Source: Terriglobales bacterium (GTDB taxonomy: Bacteria; Acidobacteriota; Terriglobia; Terriglobales; Acidobacteriaceae). Taken from it: a stretch of DNA of 64,000 nucleotides. How positions within the stretch are numbered: position 1 is the stretch's first letter; every line of letters starts with the position of its first letter. Below are positions 25,589 through 34,422 of this stretch, piece after piece. The notes below the pieces were generated by a model, which was not told the origin of the DNA, did not search any database, and saw only the letters and a program-made list of their open reading frames with translations. The position numbers were made by a program, and so were the translations under genes. The stretch spans positions 1 through 64,000 of the forward strand of contig JASHOU010000057.1 of NCBI GenBank assembly GCA_030038475.1, written 5' to 3'.

Positions 25589-25954
25589 ATGGATGGCAAC
25601 ATTGTCGGTTTAGTTGCGGTTATGCTGATTTTCGGAATGCCGCTAGCAGCCATGTACACGTACTACCGCGTTCGCAAGTTACGTATGGAAGAACGGCTGG
25701 CAGCGATCGCCCGCGGTGCGAACATTGCCATGGAGCCCGATCTCTCCGAAGCCGCTCGTTCGCGGCGCTGGGGAATCCTGCTGGTTGCCATTTCGCTCGG
25801 TTATATGGCGATGATGGCGATCTTAGCGCACTCCGTACCCGACGCTAGGGAAGGGATAGCGATCGGCATCGTTCCCATCGCAGCGGGGTTGGGCTGTCTG
25901 CTGGATTTCGCGTTGATTCGCCGCGACCTCAAAGCAGCCGCCGGCAATCACTAG
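25589..25954 (+). CDS. DUF6249 family membrane protein
   Basis: 121 residues, three predicted membrane segments (IVGLVAVMLIFGMPLAAMYT, WGILLVAISLGYMAMMAIL, IAIGIVPIAAGLGCLLDFAL) and a cytoplasmic YRVRKLRMEERLAAIARG helix that is the typical signature of this small inner-membrane family. Function unknown. AAAGGAG lies ten bases before the ATG. It is followed by a 44-bp hairpin. Confidence 0.8.
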   Translation: MDGNIVGLVAVMLIFGMPLAAMYTYYRVRKLRMEERLAAIARGANIAMEPDLSEAARSRRWGILLVAISLGYMAMMAILAHSVPDAREGIAIGIVPIAAGLGCLLDFALIRRDLKAAAGNH

Positions 25955-26290
25955 GCGCAAGCGACTCCAGAGTGTACGGTCCCATTGTTGACGAGTCTCG
26001 TCGACGAGCTTCGTCAATAATGGGATTTCTCCGTCTTTGCCGCCATCTGGAGGCTTTGGCTCTGTACCACCAACGCCCCCTCGCGCAAATTGAGCGGTTT
26101 GACGCAGCATCTCAAGCATTCATTGACCTTTTCAGCGGATCTTAAGTGTAATCGCCCGATCGCAACAATTGACAATCAGTCGTGCGCTTGATCACAGCGG
26201 TTTTCCAGAAAACAAGTGAGAATGGAACCTCGACGACCCACGAATCGTCCTTCACGTGTTTCGTGTTGAGCTCGAGTTCGGAGGTATCCT
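25955..26290. other. 336-bp intergenic region
   Basis: Apart from the inverted repeat at 25981-26024 no gene or RNA is recognised. GGAGG at 26280-26284 is the ribosome-binding site of the next gene. Confidence 0.5.
25981..26024. terminator. long inverted repeat after the DUF6249 gene
   Basis: CCCATTGTTGACGA pairs with TCGTCAATAATGGG (13 of 14), and the 16-base centre contains the perfect palindrome CTCGTCGACGAG. It lies 26 bp after the stop. There is no T-run, so it may stabilise the 3' end or terminate. Confidence 0.5.
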
Positions 26291-26692
26291 TTGGCCAAGA
26301 AGATCATTTTCTTAATCACATTTTTCTTGATGCTCGGTTCTCTCGGAATCGCTCAAAATGCGCCGCAACAGAAAGCAAAGCCTGTCCAACCACCGCCAAG
26401 CACATCGGATCTGGTTGAAGGCATGGCTCAGCGCCTGAGTCACGATCTCAACGTAAGAACTGTCATAGGAGAGCCGATCAAGGTCGGTTCTGTCACACTG
26501 ATCCCGATCCTTATGCTCGACGTCAAATTCGGCAGCGCGGCCACCAACGTGCCCAGTGGAGCAACTGTCCAACAAAATACCCAGTCTCAACCCAATCTCT
26601 TTTATTTAAGTGGTGAAGCACGACCTCTGGGCTTTGTCGCCGTTACTGCGAGAGGAACTCGTTTCATCAACCTCGTTACTCAGGCAAAGTGA
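26291..26692 (+). CDS. exported GerW/YtfJ-like protein 1
   Basis: 133 residues with an N-terminal signal (KKIIFLITFFLMLGSLGIAQ). The core VRTVIGEPIKVGSVTLIPIL and the following DVKFGS match the GerW (YtfJ, spore-associated) domain, a short beta-rich domain known from Bacillus spores but also found in non-sporulating bacteria. Its role here is unknown. The end FVAVTARGTRFINLV replaces the usual Gly-rich tail. It starts with TTG behind GGAGG and is followed nine bases later by a second protein of similar type, so they form an operon. Confidence 0.65.
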   Translation: MAKKIIFLITFFLMLGSLGIAQNAPQQKAKPVQPPPSTSDLVEGMAQRLSHDLNVRTVIGEPIKVGSVTLIPILMLDVKFGSAATNVPSGATVQQNTQSQPNLFYLSGEARPLGFVAVTARGTRFINLVTQAK

Positions 26693-26701
26693 GGCTATCC
26701 C

Positions 26702-27280
26702 GTGAAATCAAAATACGCATGTTTATCAGCAGCACTGTTGCTATTAGGAATTCCATGTCGTGCCCAGGTGCCCGTGGAAAAGCCGCTGGGCGAGTATGAC
26801 AAACTCGTTTCGCAGTTGAAATCGAACTCGTTGGTGGCCGATCCCATTCGTGCAGGAGCAACTGTCATCCTTCCCTTTGCTTCTGTGAATTTCGCGCTCG
26901 TTGCGGGCGACGCAAAAATTGCATCAGGCGGCGGCCTGAGTTCGAAAACCGTTCCGCTTGGATTTCTGGTCGTAGAAGGCGACGACGTCAGAGTAGAGTT
27001 TCTGACTGAGCCGCAAGACAAGCCCTCCGTTGAGCGTCAACTGCTTCAGGGTATTCTTGACCGCAAAGTCGTCTTTATCGGCAACGGACTGAATATCGGC
27101 AGTGCCGATGGAAATGTTCAGGACCTGGCTCCCCTGATTTCAAATCTGGCGAAACTTATTTCTGAGGGTAATGTAACAACCATAGGCAATGCCTTAAATC
27201 TCGGCAGCATTAAGTCGCCCAAAAAAGATGCTGCACCAGCCGAAGGAGAGCCCAAGCCGACCCAAGCAAGAAAGCCGTAG
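26702..27280 (+). CDS. exported GerW/YtfJ-like protein 2
   Basis: 192 residues with signal peptide (YACLSAALLLLGIPCRA). The core (LVADPIRAGATVILPFASVN then FALVAGDAKIASGGGLSSKT and PLGFLVVEGDDVRVEFL) follows the same plan as the GerW-like protein upstream, with the Gly-rich stretch preserved. A helical region (VERQLLQGILDRK) and a Lys/Pro-rich tail follow. Starts with GTG at 26702, nine bases after the first protein. The two may form a periplasmic pair. Function unknown. Confidence 0.6.
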   Translation: MKSKYACLSAALLLLGIPCRAQVPVEKPLGEYDKLVSQLKSNSLVADPIRAGATVILPFASVNFALVAGDAKIASGGGLSSKTVPLGFLVVEGDDVRVEFLTEPQDKPSVERQLLQGILDRKVVFIGNGLNIGSADGNVQDLAPLISNLAKLISEGNVTTIGNALNLGSIKSPKKDAAPAEGEPKPTQARKP

Positions 27281-27397
27281 TAGGAAGCGAACCTTTGCAC
27301 TGACTTCGAAATCGGCGAATGGATGGCGCAAAGTTGTGAGAACCCTGCTTTAACAACTGACAGAAACTGATGCCGTCATTGGGCTAAACTCATTCAC

Positions 27398-27742
27398 GTG
27401 AAAAACTCACCAGTTGGTTCCACGAGGCGGTACCATCACATCGGAATTCCCACGACCGAGCGTCGAGAAGGTGAACGCCTGGTCAAGGGCTATGCGACGT
27501 TCGTGTCTGGATATGAAACGAGCGCCTACGGAATCGAGTGGATGCGCTTCGAACCTGAAGCGCCGGTCCCTGAGCTTGTGCGTAGGGTTCCGCATGTCGC
27601 CTTCGAAGTCGACGATCTCTCCGCTGAAATCGCCGGAAAAGAGATACTGATTGCGCCCAACTCACCCTCGCCGGGAGTGACCGTCGCGTTTATTGTCGAG
27701 AATGGAGCCCCAGTCGAGTTTCTCCAGTTCAATAAGAAGTGA
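27398..27742 (+). CDS. VOC (glyoxalase-like) family protein
   Basis: 114 residues, one glyoxalase/bleomycin-resistance-fold module. RYHHIGIPTTE supplies the first metal-type His, VPHVAFEVDDL the second region and PVEFLQF the C-terminal Glu. The region VSGYETSAYGIEWMRFEPE is typical of stand-alone VOC proteins of unknown substrate. The start is GTG at 27398. It stands alone after the GerW-like pair. Confidence 0.8.
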   Translation: MKNSPVGSTRRYHHIGIPTTERREGERLVKGYATFVSGYETSAYGIEWMRFEPEAPVPELVRRVPHVAFEVDDLSAEIAGKEILIAPNSPSPGVTVAFIVENGAPVEFLQFNKK

Positions 27743-27986
27743 TGCTTGAGGACCGTCGATGGGATTGTGGCGGATCGTTGGTGAAGAACCCCGATTCCAC
27801 TCATTTGCCACGTCATCGCCATTGGTTTGTTCTCAGGTCTCATCTCGCAATCCACGAGTGTGCAAAGAATTGCGCTAACCGCCGTCAAATGCGCTGCACT
27901 CGTAGTTTCTCTCTTGCATTTCTGAAATCGAGCGGTCATCATTACCGACGGCCTAAAAAGCCGACCGCCTATAGGAGTCAGCCAAA

Positions 27987-29198
27987 ATGAAATTTTCTGT
28001 CGTAGTATCAACCTTTGCCGGGAGTGTGCTCTTTCTCGGCTTAGTCTTTTCTCCCGCTTCCGCGCAAACTCGAATCGAGGGCGTTTTCAACGGCCACAAA
28101 ATTATCTACCCCGCTTCCAGCATTCCTCAGCCCGGTCGCCATCACACCAATTATTTCTTCGTCGATTCCGACCAGCCCCAAGGAGGCCCACCCCCGGGCA
28201 ATGAGACCCCTGGATCCCTGGCTTGCGTCTATGAGTTGGTGAGCGGACCAACCGGTTGCCCGATTGCCACCAGCACCAATGTGCCCCAAGGCGGCGTTGG
28301 CGCGATTGCCATCGTGGACGCTGGGTACTATCCAACGGCCGCTTCCGACCTGGCAGCCTTCAACACCCAATTCGGCATACCGCAAGCTGACCTTACGCAG
28401 GTCTGGCCCGGCAAGACGCAGCCTGACGTACAGCCCGGTTGGGAGGTCGAAGAAGCACTGGACATTGAGTGGGCCCACTCCATGGCGCCGCAGGCCAAGC
28501 TCTACTTGGTGGTGTCAAACCTATGCAACGTGGGAACGTGCGCGACCGATCCGTTTTGGGACGCCGTGACGCTGGCCTCCAAGCTGGTTAAAGAAGCTGG
28601 CGGCGGCGTGGTCAGCATGAGCTGGGGCGATCCGGAGTGGAGCACAGAGAGCCAGGAGGACAAATTTTTCAAGAAAAAAGGTGTTGTCTACTTTGCCGCC
28701 TCTGGTGATTCGGGTATCGGCGTCAGCATCTACCCGGGATCTTCTCCCAATGTGGTTTCGGTCGGCGGAACCTATTTCGAACGCAACCCCGAAAACGGAG
28801 ACTTTGAAACCGAGGTTTACGGTGGCGGTGGTGGCGACCTCAGTCCGTACGAAGCCCGCCCGGCCTATCAGAATGGCATCGAAGGCATCGTCGGGAACCA
28901 GCGCGGATATCCCGACGTCGGTTCCGATTTCTGCTGCGCCGTCATTTATCTCGAAGGCGCCTGGTATTCGGTTGGCGGCACAAGTTGGGGAACGCCGACC
29001 TTTGCCGGCATCGTCAATGCCGCCGGCAGCTTGGAGAAGTCGACCGCGGACGAACTGACCATGATGTATGACGAGTTGGCTAATCCAACCGAATACGCCG
29101 CCGATTTCTTCGACATCACGCAAGGTGCTCCACAGTGCATGGTTGGCTGGGACTTGTGCGCCGGCATCGGCTCGGCACGCACCTATGCAGGTAAGTGA
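27987..29198 (+). CDS. secreted S53 (sedolisin-like) serine protease
   Basis: 403 residues with signal peptide (VVSTFAGSVLFLGLVFSPASA). The sedolisin catalytic Glu and Asp lie in EVEEALDIEWAHSMAPQAKL (ExxxD), the oxyanion Asp in AASGDSG, and the nucleophile Ser in GGTSWGTPTFAG. A calcium-site-like end DITQGAPQCMVGWD is present but altered by cysteines. Sedolisins normally carry a pro-domain of about 180 residues; here the catalytic domain begins almost directly after the signal, so activation must differ or the protein may be inactive. GGAGTCAGCCAAA precedes the ATG. Confidence 0.85.
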   Translation: MKFSVVVSTFAGSVLFLGLVFSPASAQTRIEGVFNGHKIIYPASSIPQPGRHHTNYFFVDSDQPQGGPPPGNETPGSLACVYELVSGPTGCPIATSTNVPQGGVGAIAIVDAGYYPTAASDLAAFNTQFGIPQADLTQVWPGKTQPDVQPGWEVEEALDIEWAHSMAPQAKLYLVVSNLCNVGTCATDPFWDAVTLASKLVKEAGGGVVSMSWGDPEWSTESQEDKFFKKKGVVYFAASGDSGIGVSIYPGSSPNVVSVGGTYFERNPENGDFETEVYGGGGGDLSPYEARPAYQNGIEGIVGNQRGYPDVGSDFCCAVIYLEGAWYSVGGTSWGTPTFAGIVNAAGSLEKSTADELTMMYDELANPTEYAADFFDITQGAPQCMVGWDLCAGIGSARTYAGK

Positions 29199-29278
29199 TC
29201 CGCAAAACAGGAAAGACAAAGAACAAGCTGGATATAAGTTAGTCGATCATCGAAAGTAAGTAACGATCAATCGTCGGC

Positions 29279-29311
29279 ACTGGGTCAGTTTCAGTCTTAG
29301 ACTGACCCAGT
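29279..29311. terminator. bidirectional terminator hairpin
   Basis: ACTGGGTCAGT and ACTGACCCAGT form a perfect 11-bp stem around an 11-base loop, midway between the convergent protease and thiO genes. A clear T-run is missing, but position and perfect stem argue for a transcription end. Confidence 0.65.
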
Positions 29312-29320
29312 ACCCAGCCG

Positions 29321-30403
29321 TCAAATTGCACCACCACCCAATCTTCCCGCCTTAAACGCCTTTAAATCGAATTCCGGCCTTGCTCCGGCAATCACCTGTC
29401 CCATGACTTTCGCCGTAACCGGCGCCAGCAGAATGCCATCGCGAAAATGCCCGGTCGCGACAAAATATCCTGGTGTCAGCGTCTCGCCCAGAATCGGCAG
29501 GCCGTCGGGGGTTCCCGGACGCAGTCCTGCCCAGGCTTCCAGAATCCGAGAACCGGCTAACCTGGGAACTAGATCGATCGCTGCCTGCCGCAGTTTCTGT
29601 ATTGTCTCCGGCACGGTCTGCTTATCAAATCCCGCTTCTTCCGAGGTTGTCCCGATCAGCATTCGCCCGTCGCTGCGTGGGATCAGGTAACCCTCCGGCG
29701 TGCGTAGTACATGGTGCACCATTTCTTTTTCCGGCATCACGACATACAGCATTTGTCCTTTGACGGGACGGGTAGGGATCGCGTGGGGTCCGATCTGTCC
29801 CGCCCAGGCTCCCGCGCAATTGACAACGATTCCTGCAGTGAATTGCGTCTTGTTGGTGCGCACGCCGCACGCCTTGCCGTCCGCAACTTCCACGCTCAGC
29901 ACCTGATCGCCCGAGGAAAAATCAATGCCCCGATGGCGCGCCGTGGCTATGGCAGCTGCCGTCAGTTGCCGCGGATCGACGCATCGCTCTTGTAGATAAA
30001 AGGACGACAAATCCGCCGCCCCCTCGTCGTAAACGCGAAGCGCTGGCTCTAATTGCGATAATGGCGCGGGCAGAGGATAGGAATTTTGAAGTGTGCCGTC
30101 AGCGAGAGAACGCAGAAATAACAGTGTGCCATTCGAGCGCAGATCAATCTTCAACCCTGACTCATCTTCAAGCTCATGCACGAACTCCGGATACATCCGC
30201 ACGCTGGCGCTCGCCATTTCGCGCAAAGCAGGCGCCGTTTCGGCAGGAAAATCGACCAGCATCCCTCCCGCCGCCCACGAAGCTTCGCGTCCCGGCTCGC
30301 CCTTTTCCACGATCAGCACGCGCAGTCCGTGCTTGTTCAGTTCAATCGCCAGCGAAAGTCCAATTATGCCGGCCCCTACGATGATTGCGTCCCAACTGCG
30401 CAC
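29321..30403 (-). CDS. thiO: glycine oxidase ThiO-like FAD-dependent oxidoreductase
   Basis: 360 residues. ThiO oxidises glycine to iminoglycine for the thiazole of thiamine. The FAD-binding motif is DAIIVGAGIIGLSLAIEL, with VEKGEPGREASWAAGGML, the VNCAGAWAG second FAD motif, GQMLYVV, YLIPRSDGRMLIGTTSEEAG and RPGTPDGLPILG with GYFVATGHFRDGILLAP near the end. All are typical of glycine/D-amino-acid oxidases. GTG at 30403 gives the family-like start MRSWDAIIVGAG; a TTG at 30430 is also in frame. No other thiamine genes are near and no TPP riboswitch is visible. Confidence 0.88.
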   Translation of the reverse strand: MRSWDAIIVGAGIIGLSLAIELNKHGLRVLIVEKGEPGREASWAAGGMLVDFPAETAPALREMASASVRMYPEFVHELEDESGLKIDLRSNGTLLFLRSLADGTLQNSYPLPAPLSQLEPALRVYDEGAADLSSFYLQERCVDPRQLTAAAIATARHRGIDFSSGDQVLSVEVADGKACGVRTNKTQFTAGIVVNCAGAWAGQIGPHAIPTRPVKGQMLYVVMPEKEMVHHVLRTPEGYLIPRSDGRMLIGTTSEEAGFDKQTVPETIQKLRQAAIDLVPRLAGSRILEAWAGLRPGTPDGLPILGETLTPGYFVATGHFRDGILLAPVTAKVMGQVIAGARPEFDLKAFKAGRLGGGAI

Positions 30404-30516
30404 GCTTTTTATTCTAGCCGCAAGCCGCAACCACGCCAGAATTCATAACGCGATTGACAGTTCCCCGCATCTCACAAACAATAGCTCTAGTCCACTTCAA
30501 CCGGAGACAAGCTGCT

Positions 30517-31365
30517 ATGTCGATAGGCGAGCAACCGACCGTGCAACCCACCGTTTACCATCCCGAGCCCTCCAGCCATACCGGCGTATGGATCCTTATT
30601 CTGCTGGCCGTCGTCTACGCCGGTGCAACCGCGTTCTTCGTCTACGACCATCACAGCAAGCTGGAGAAACTTACGCAGGATCAGGCTGCCAGCCAAAAAG
30701 AAATTGCCGACTTGACCAAGCGCATGCAATCGGCCGAGGCCGATTCCGAAACCTTGGCTCGCCAGCTAGGCATGACCAAGAAAGAATTGGCAGCGCGCGC
30801 CAATGAATTGCAGCACGAGCAACAAGCCGCCTCGGCTCGCCTGGCCGCCCAGGCGGAAGAAGAGAAAAAAGATGTCAGCGCCGTTTCCGGAGAAGTCGGT
30901 GCGGTCAAGACCGACGTCGGCGGCGTGAAAACCGATGTCGCCGCGACCAAGGCCTCGCTCGATGCCACCATTGCCAAACTGCAAAGCGCAGTCGGCGATC
31001 TGAACGTGCAGAGTGGATTGATCGCGAATACGCGCACCGACCTCGAAGCCCTAAAACACAAGGGTGACCGCCAATACTACGAGTTCACCTTATTAAAGGG
31101 AGCTAAGCCGCAGGCCTATTCGACCGTAGCCTTGCAGCTCAAGAAGACCGATCCCAAGCACGGCAAATATTCGCTGGACGTCACCGCCGACGATAAGACG
31201 ATCGAGAAAAAAGATAAGAACCAGAGCGAACCCGTGCAGTTTTACACTGGCCGCGACCACATGTTGTATGAACTGGTCGTCTGGACGGTGGACAAAAATA
31301 AGATTACGGGCTACCTGAGCACGCCCAAGAACGCTCCTATGCCAATCACCGCCACACCGCAGTAG
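30517..31365 (+). CDS. membrane-anchored coiled-coil protein
   Basis: 282 residues. One membrane segment (GVWILILLAVVYAGATAFFV) is followed by a coiled coil from about residue 50 to 150 (KLEKLTQDQAASQKEIADL, LTKRMQSAEADSETLARQL) with a repeated KTDVGGVKTDVAATK stretch. A C-terminal beta-rich domain follows (YYEFTLLKGAKPQAYSTVAL then QLKKTDPKHGKYSLDV). No enzymatic motif. I do not recognise the family. GGAGA precedes the ATG at 30517 and an in-frame start 63 bases earlier has no support. It is divergent from thiO. Confidence 0.75.
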   Translation: MSIGEQPTVQPTVYHPEPSSHTGVWILILLAVVYAGATAFFVYDHHSKLEKLTQDQAASQKEIADLTKRMQSAEADSETLARQLGMTKKELAARANELQHEQQAASARLAAQAEEEKKDVSAVSGEVGAVKTDVGGVKTDVAATKASLDATIAKLQSAVGDLNVQSGLIANTRTDLEALKHKGDRQYYEFTLLKGAKPQAYSTVALQLKKTDPKHGKYSLDVTADDKTIEKKDKNQSEPVQFYTGRDHMLYELVVWTVDKNKITGYLSTPKNAPMPITATPQ

Positions 31366-31403
31366 CATCGGTCTTAATGAAAATTTGCCTGCCGCAGATC
31401 CAG

Positions 31404-32687
31404 CTAGCCGGCTGCGGCATCCGCGATTTGGCCGAGCGTTAGCGCCTCGCGGATAAGATTATCTTCCAGCAGTTGCTCCAGGGTGCAATATTTGTCAGGC
31501 CGGGTGAGAACCTTGCCGCCCGAAGCGCCTGCAGCTGAAGGCGCGATCGCCGGAGTCATGACTGCCGGAGTTACGCTCGCCGGAGCTACGATACCTGGAG
31601 TCATGCTCACCGGAACCATACCCACGGCCCGATTACGCCCTTGTTGTTTCGCCAGGTAGAGGCCGCGGTCTGCCAGGCGCAGCACTTCCTCGACCGGCAA
31701 ATCCGAGCAAGCTGGCGGCAGCCACGGAAATGCCGCCCACCCGATCGAGCAGGAGCGCGCCAGCTGCCGCTCCTGTCCCAAATCGAATTCCTCGCGATTC
31801 ACCGCTTTCAATATGCGGGACGCCAGCAGCGCGCCATCGTTGCGCTCGGCAGCCCTGCACACGACCAGGAATTCCTCTCCGCCCCAACGAATCAGGAAGT
31901 CCGATTCGCGAACCACACGATTGAGCCGCTGCGCGATCTGCACCAGCACGCGGTCTCCGGCATCGTGGCCGAATTCGTCGTTGATGTCTTTGAAGTGGTC
32001 GATATCCACCAGAAAGAAGATCAGGTCGCGATGATCGTGACTGTAGACTTCCGATCCGCGGTAAGCGCGCACAGCTTGGCTGGCATCGGCGCCGATCATG
32101 CTCTGGAAAAAGCGCCGATTGCGAGCGCCGGTGAGCGGATCGCTGAGAGACGCCTCTTGCAGCTCGCGATTCGCCCGCGCCAATTCCGCGCTGCGCTCGG
32201 CCACAGCCAGCTCCAGACGCTCGTTCTCGCGCCGATCCCGATAACGGCTCCACAGAATTCCCCACACCAGCAGCACCACGCCGCCTGTGCCGACGATTTC
32301 CGTCAACCACCTTTGCCACCACGGAGCGGCAACCGTAAAGGAATATTCCGCTGGCATTACGTCTGTCAGTTCAGGAGAGTCACAGCTGACCTGGAAGGTG
32401 TAGCTCCCCGCAGGCAACGAGGAATAACTAACCTCATGCGAAGTTGTTGGAGTGAATTCCTTCTGCAATCCTTTAAGCCGGTAACGGCAAGTTACATTGC
32501 CACTCTCCTGAAAAGTCGGAGGCAAAAAAGTCGGAGCCAAAGATGAAGAATGAAAAGCAAGATACGAGGGCACGTGAGATGAACGAAGGCTGCGCGACGG
32601 TATCGGCTCTGCGACGATGGCGTTTATTGATGCCTCAATCAGGCACAGCCATAGCACCCATCGCAACTGAGGATGGCAAGAGAGCAT
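31404..32687 (-). CDS. diguanylate cyclase with truncated Y_Y_Y sensor domain
   Basis: 427 residues. From about residue 180 a GGDEF domain (DPLTGARNRRFF, DIDHFKDINDEFGHDAGD, RWGGEEF) should make c-di-GMP. The inhibitory site RESD lies five residues before GGEEF and is intact. A membrane segment (IVGTGGVVLLVWGIL) and a linker helix precede it. N-terminal residues 60-125 match the Y_Y_Y domain (YRLKGLQKEF, SSLPAGSYTFQV) that in sensor proteins follows a large beta-propeller. Here the propeller is missing and only an N-terminal hydrophobic leader remains, so the protein is shortened. The C-terminus carries a 15-bp repeat tract (31549-31623). Confidence 0.9.
   Translation of the reverse strand: MLSCHPQLRWVLWLCLIEASINAIVAEPIPSRSLRSSHVPSYLAFHSSSLAPTFLPPTFQESGNVTCRYRLKGLQKEFTPTTSHEVSYSSLPAGSYTFQVSCDSPELTDVMPAEYSFTVAAPWWQRWLTEIVGTGGVVLLVWGILWSRYRDRRENERLELAVAERSAELARANRELQEASLSDPLTGARNRRFFQSMIGADASQAVRAYRGSEVYSHDHRDLIFFLVDIDHFKDINDEFGHDAGDRVLVQIAQRLNRVVRESDFLIRWGGEEFLVVCRAAERNDGALLASRILKAVNREEFDLGQERQLARSCSIGWAAFPWLPPACSDLPVEEVLRLADRGLYLAKQQGRNRAVGMVPVSMTPGIVAPASVTPAVMTPAIAPSAAGASGGKVLTRPDKYCTLEQLLEDNLIREALTLGQIADAAAG
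31549..31623 (-). repeat. 15-bp tandem repeat, five units, in the diguanylate cyclase gene
   Basis: Five units of 15 bp (consensus near GCCGGAGTYAYGMTC on the plus strand) encode pentapeptides of Met/Val-Thr-Pro-Ala type (VSMTPGIVAPASVTPAVMTP). The units keep the reading frame. Confidence 0.8.
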
Positions 32688-32809
32688 GGATCTCCGCCAA
32701 CATGATAGGCACCATCCACGTCCCTCAGTAACCCGAAATTACAATTCTACGGTTACTTATGTAAGCGAAACCGCAAGTCACGACCGCTTCTCTGGCGACC
32801 TCGACTGCC

Positions 32810-34267
32810 CTACGGATGTGTCATCTTCTCCGGCTTCATCAGCCCATCGAATTCCTCGCCCGTAAGATGACCGAGCTTCAGCGCCGCCTCGCGCAGGCTC
32901 GAGTGCTCCACGTGCGCCGTGTGCGCAATCTGCGCCGCCTTGTCGTATCCCACCTTCGGAGCCAGCGCCGTCACCAGCATCAGCGAATTCTTCACATACC
33001 AATCGATCTTCGCGCGATCGACCTCAATGCCCTTGACCATATATTCCACATAACCATGACAGGCATCGGTGATCAGCGTGACCGAGTGCAAAAAGTTGTA
33101 AATCATCACCGGCTTGAAGACATTGAGTTCAAAATTCCCCTGCGATCCCCCGAATCCCACTGCTGCCGTCGCGCCGTGAACCTGCACGCAGACCATCGTC
33201 ATCGCTTCGCACTGCGTCGGATTCACCTTGCCCGGCATGATCGACGATCCCGGCTCATTCTCCGGAATCACCAGTTCGCCCAACCCGCAGCGCGGACCGG
33301 AAGCCAGCCAGCGAATATCATTCGAGATCTTCATCAGTGACGCCGCCAGCGTCTCCATCGCGCCCTGCGCGAACACGATCTCATCGTGCGCCGAAAGCGC
33401 CGCGAACTTGTTGCCGTGCGAGCGGAAGGGAAGTCCCGTCAACTCCGCAATCTTCTTCGCCGCGCGCTCGGCAAACTCGGGATGCGTGTTCAGTCCCGTT
33501 CCCACGGCCGTCCCGCCAATCGCGAGATCGTAGAGCCCGTCGAGAACCTGCTCCAGCCGGTGAATGTCGCGGTCGAGCAGATTTGCCCATCCGCCAAATT
33601 CCTGTCCAATCGTCAACGGCACCGCATCCTGCAAATGTGTGCGGCCAATCTTCACCACGTCATGGAATTCCTTCGCCTTCGCCGCAATCGCATCGCGCAC
33701 CGTCTTGATCGCCGGAATCAGCGCGTTCTTCACCTGCTCCGCCGCCGCAATGTGCATCGCCGCCGGAAACGTGTCGTTCGACGACTGCGACATGTTGACG
33801 TGATCGTTCGGATGCACCGGTTTCTTCGATCCCATCTCCCCACCGGCAATCTCAATCGCGCGATTGGAGATGACCTCATTCACGTTCATGTTGGTCTGCG
33901 TGCCCGAACCCGTCTGCCAGATACGCAGCGGGAACTGGTCAATCAGCTTGTCGGAGATGACTTCATCGGCCGCCTGCACGATCAGCTTCGCTAGCTCCGG
34001 CTTGAGTTTGCCCAGATCCTGATTCACCAGCGCGCAGGCCTTCTTCAGAATGCCAAAGGCGCGAATCAGCTCCGGAGGCATGGTGTCGCGTCCAATGTTG
34101 AAATGCAACAGCGAGCGCTCCGTTTGCGCTCCCCAATACACATTGGAGGGAACTTCGATTTTCCCCATGCTGTCCGATTCGATGCGGAACTTCGTTTGGA
34201 TCGGCATTGATTTCGACGCGGCAGGTTCGGCGTCAGGTTTAGCGGCAGGTCTAGTAAGAGTAGACAT
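32810..34267 (-). CDS. fumC: class II fumarate hydratase
   Basis: 485 residues. Interconverts fumarate and malate in the TCA cycle, a soluble iron-free homotetramer. Signatures are [57 protein letters not shown] and the SS-loop [15 protein letters not shown] with the catalytic Ser. The N-terminus has about 25 extra residues ([16 protein letters not shown]) before [14 protein letters not shown]. The ATG at 34267 has AGGAG nine bases upstream; the frame is open further but that sequence contains a TreY remnant and is not coding for FumC. Confidence 0.96.
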   Translation of the reverse strand: MSTLTRPAAKPDAEPAASKSMPIQTKFRIESDSMGKIEVPSNVYWGAQTERSLLHFNIGRDTMPPELIRAFGILKKACALVNQDLGKLKPELAKLIVQAADEVISDKLIDQFPLRIWQTGSGTQTNMNVNEVISNRAIEIAGGEMGSKKPVHPNDHVNMSQSSNDTFPAAMHIAAAEQVKNALIPAIKTVRDAIAAKAKEFHDVVKIGRTHLQDAVPLTIGQEFGGWANLLDRDIHRLEQVLDGLYDLAIGGTAVGTGLNTHPEFAERAAKKIAELTGLPFRSHGNKFAALSAHDEIVFAQGAMETLAASLMKISNDIRWLASGPRCGLGELVIPENEPGSSIMPGKVNPTQCEAMTMVCVQVHGATAAVGFGGSQGNFELNVFKPVMIYNFLHSVTLITDACHGYVEYMVKGIEVDRAKIDWYVKNSLMLVTALAPKVGYDKAAQIAHTAHVEHSSLREAALKLGHLTGEEFDGLMKPEKMTHP

Positions 34268-34354
34268 GATGAAATCTCCTGTATGTCGGGCCTCGGTTCG
34301 AGAGGAAATTGCGAGCGCGCCGACGGATATAAGGAACCGATTATTATACGGCGC

Positions 34355-34422
34355 GACGTCGTTCAACGAGACGAGGCGGTTGTAACGGTAGAACGCCGTG
34401 TCTTCCAGACTTTCGCCATGAC
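34355..34422 (-). pseudogene. TreY (maltooligosyltrehalose synthase) remnant
   Basis: Minus-strand translation gives VMAK, then after a one-base deletion [18 protein letters not shown]. This is the highly conserved TreY stretch [23 protein letters not shown]. Only 22 codons remain. Its upstream edge meets the GH15 remnant on the other strand at 34420. Confidence 0.6.

Noticed and set aside
27740-27986. Possible riboswitch before the S53 protease
   Set aside because: Only a short CGGC/GCCG stem around 27947-27962; no conserved core of a known riboswitch.
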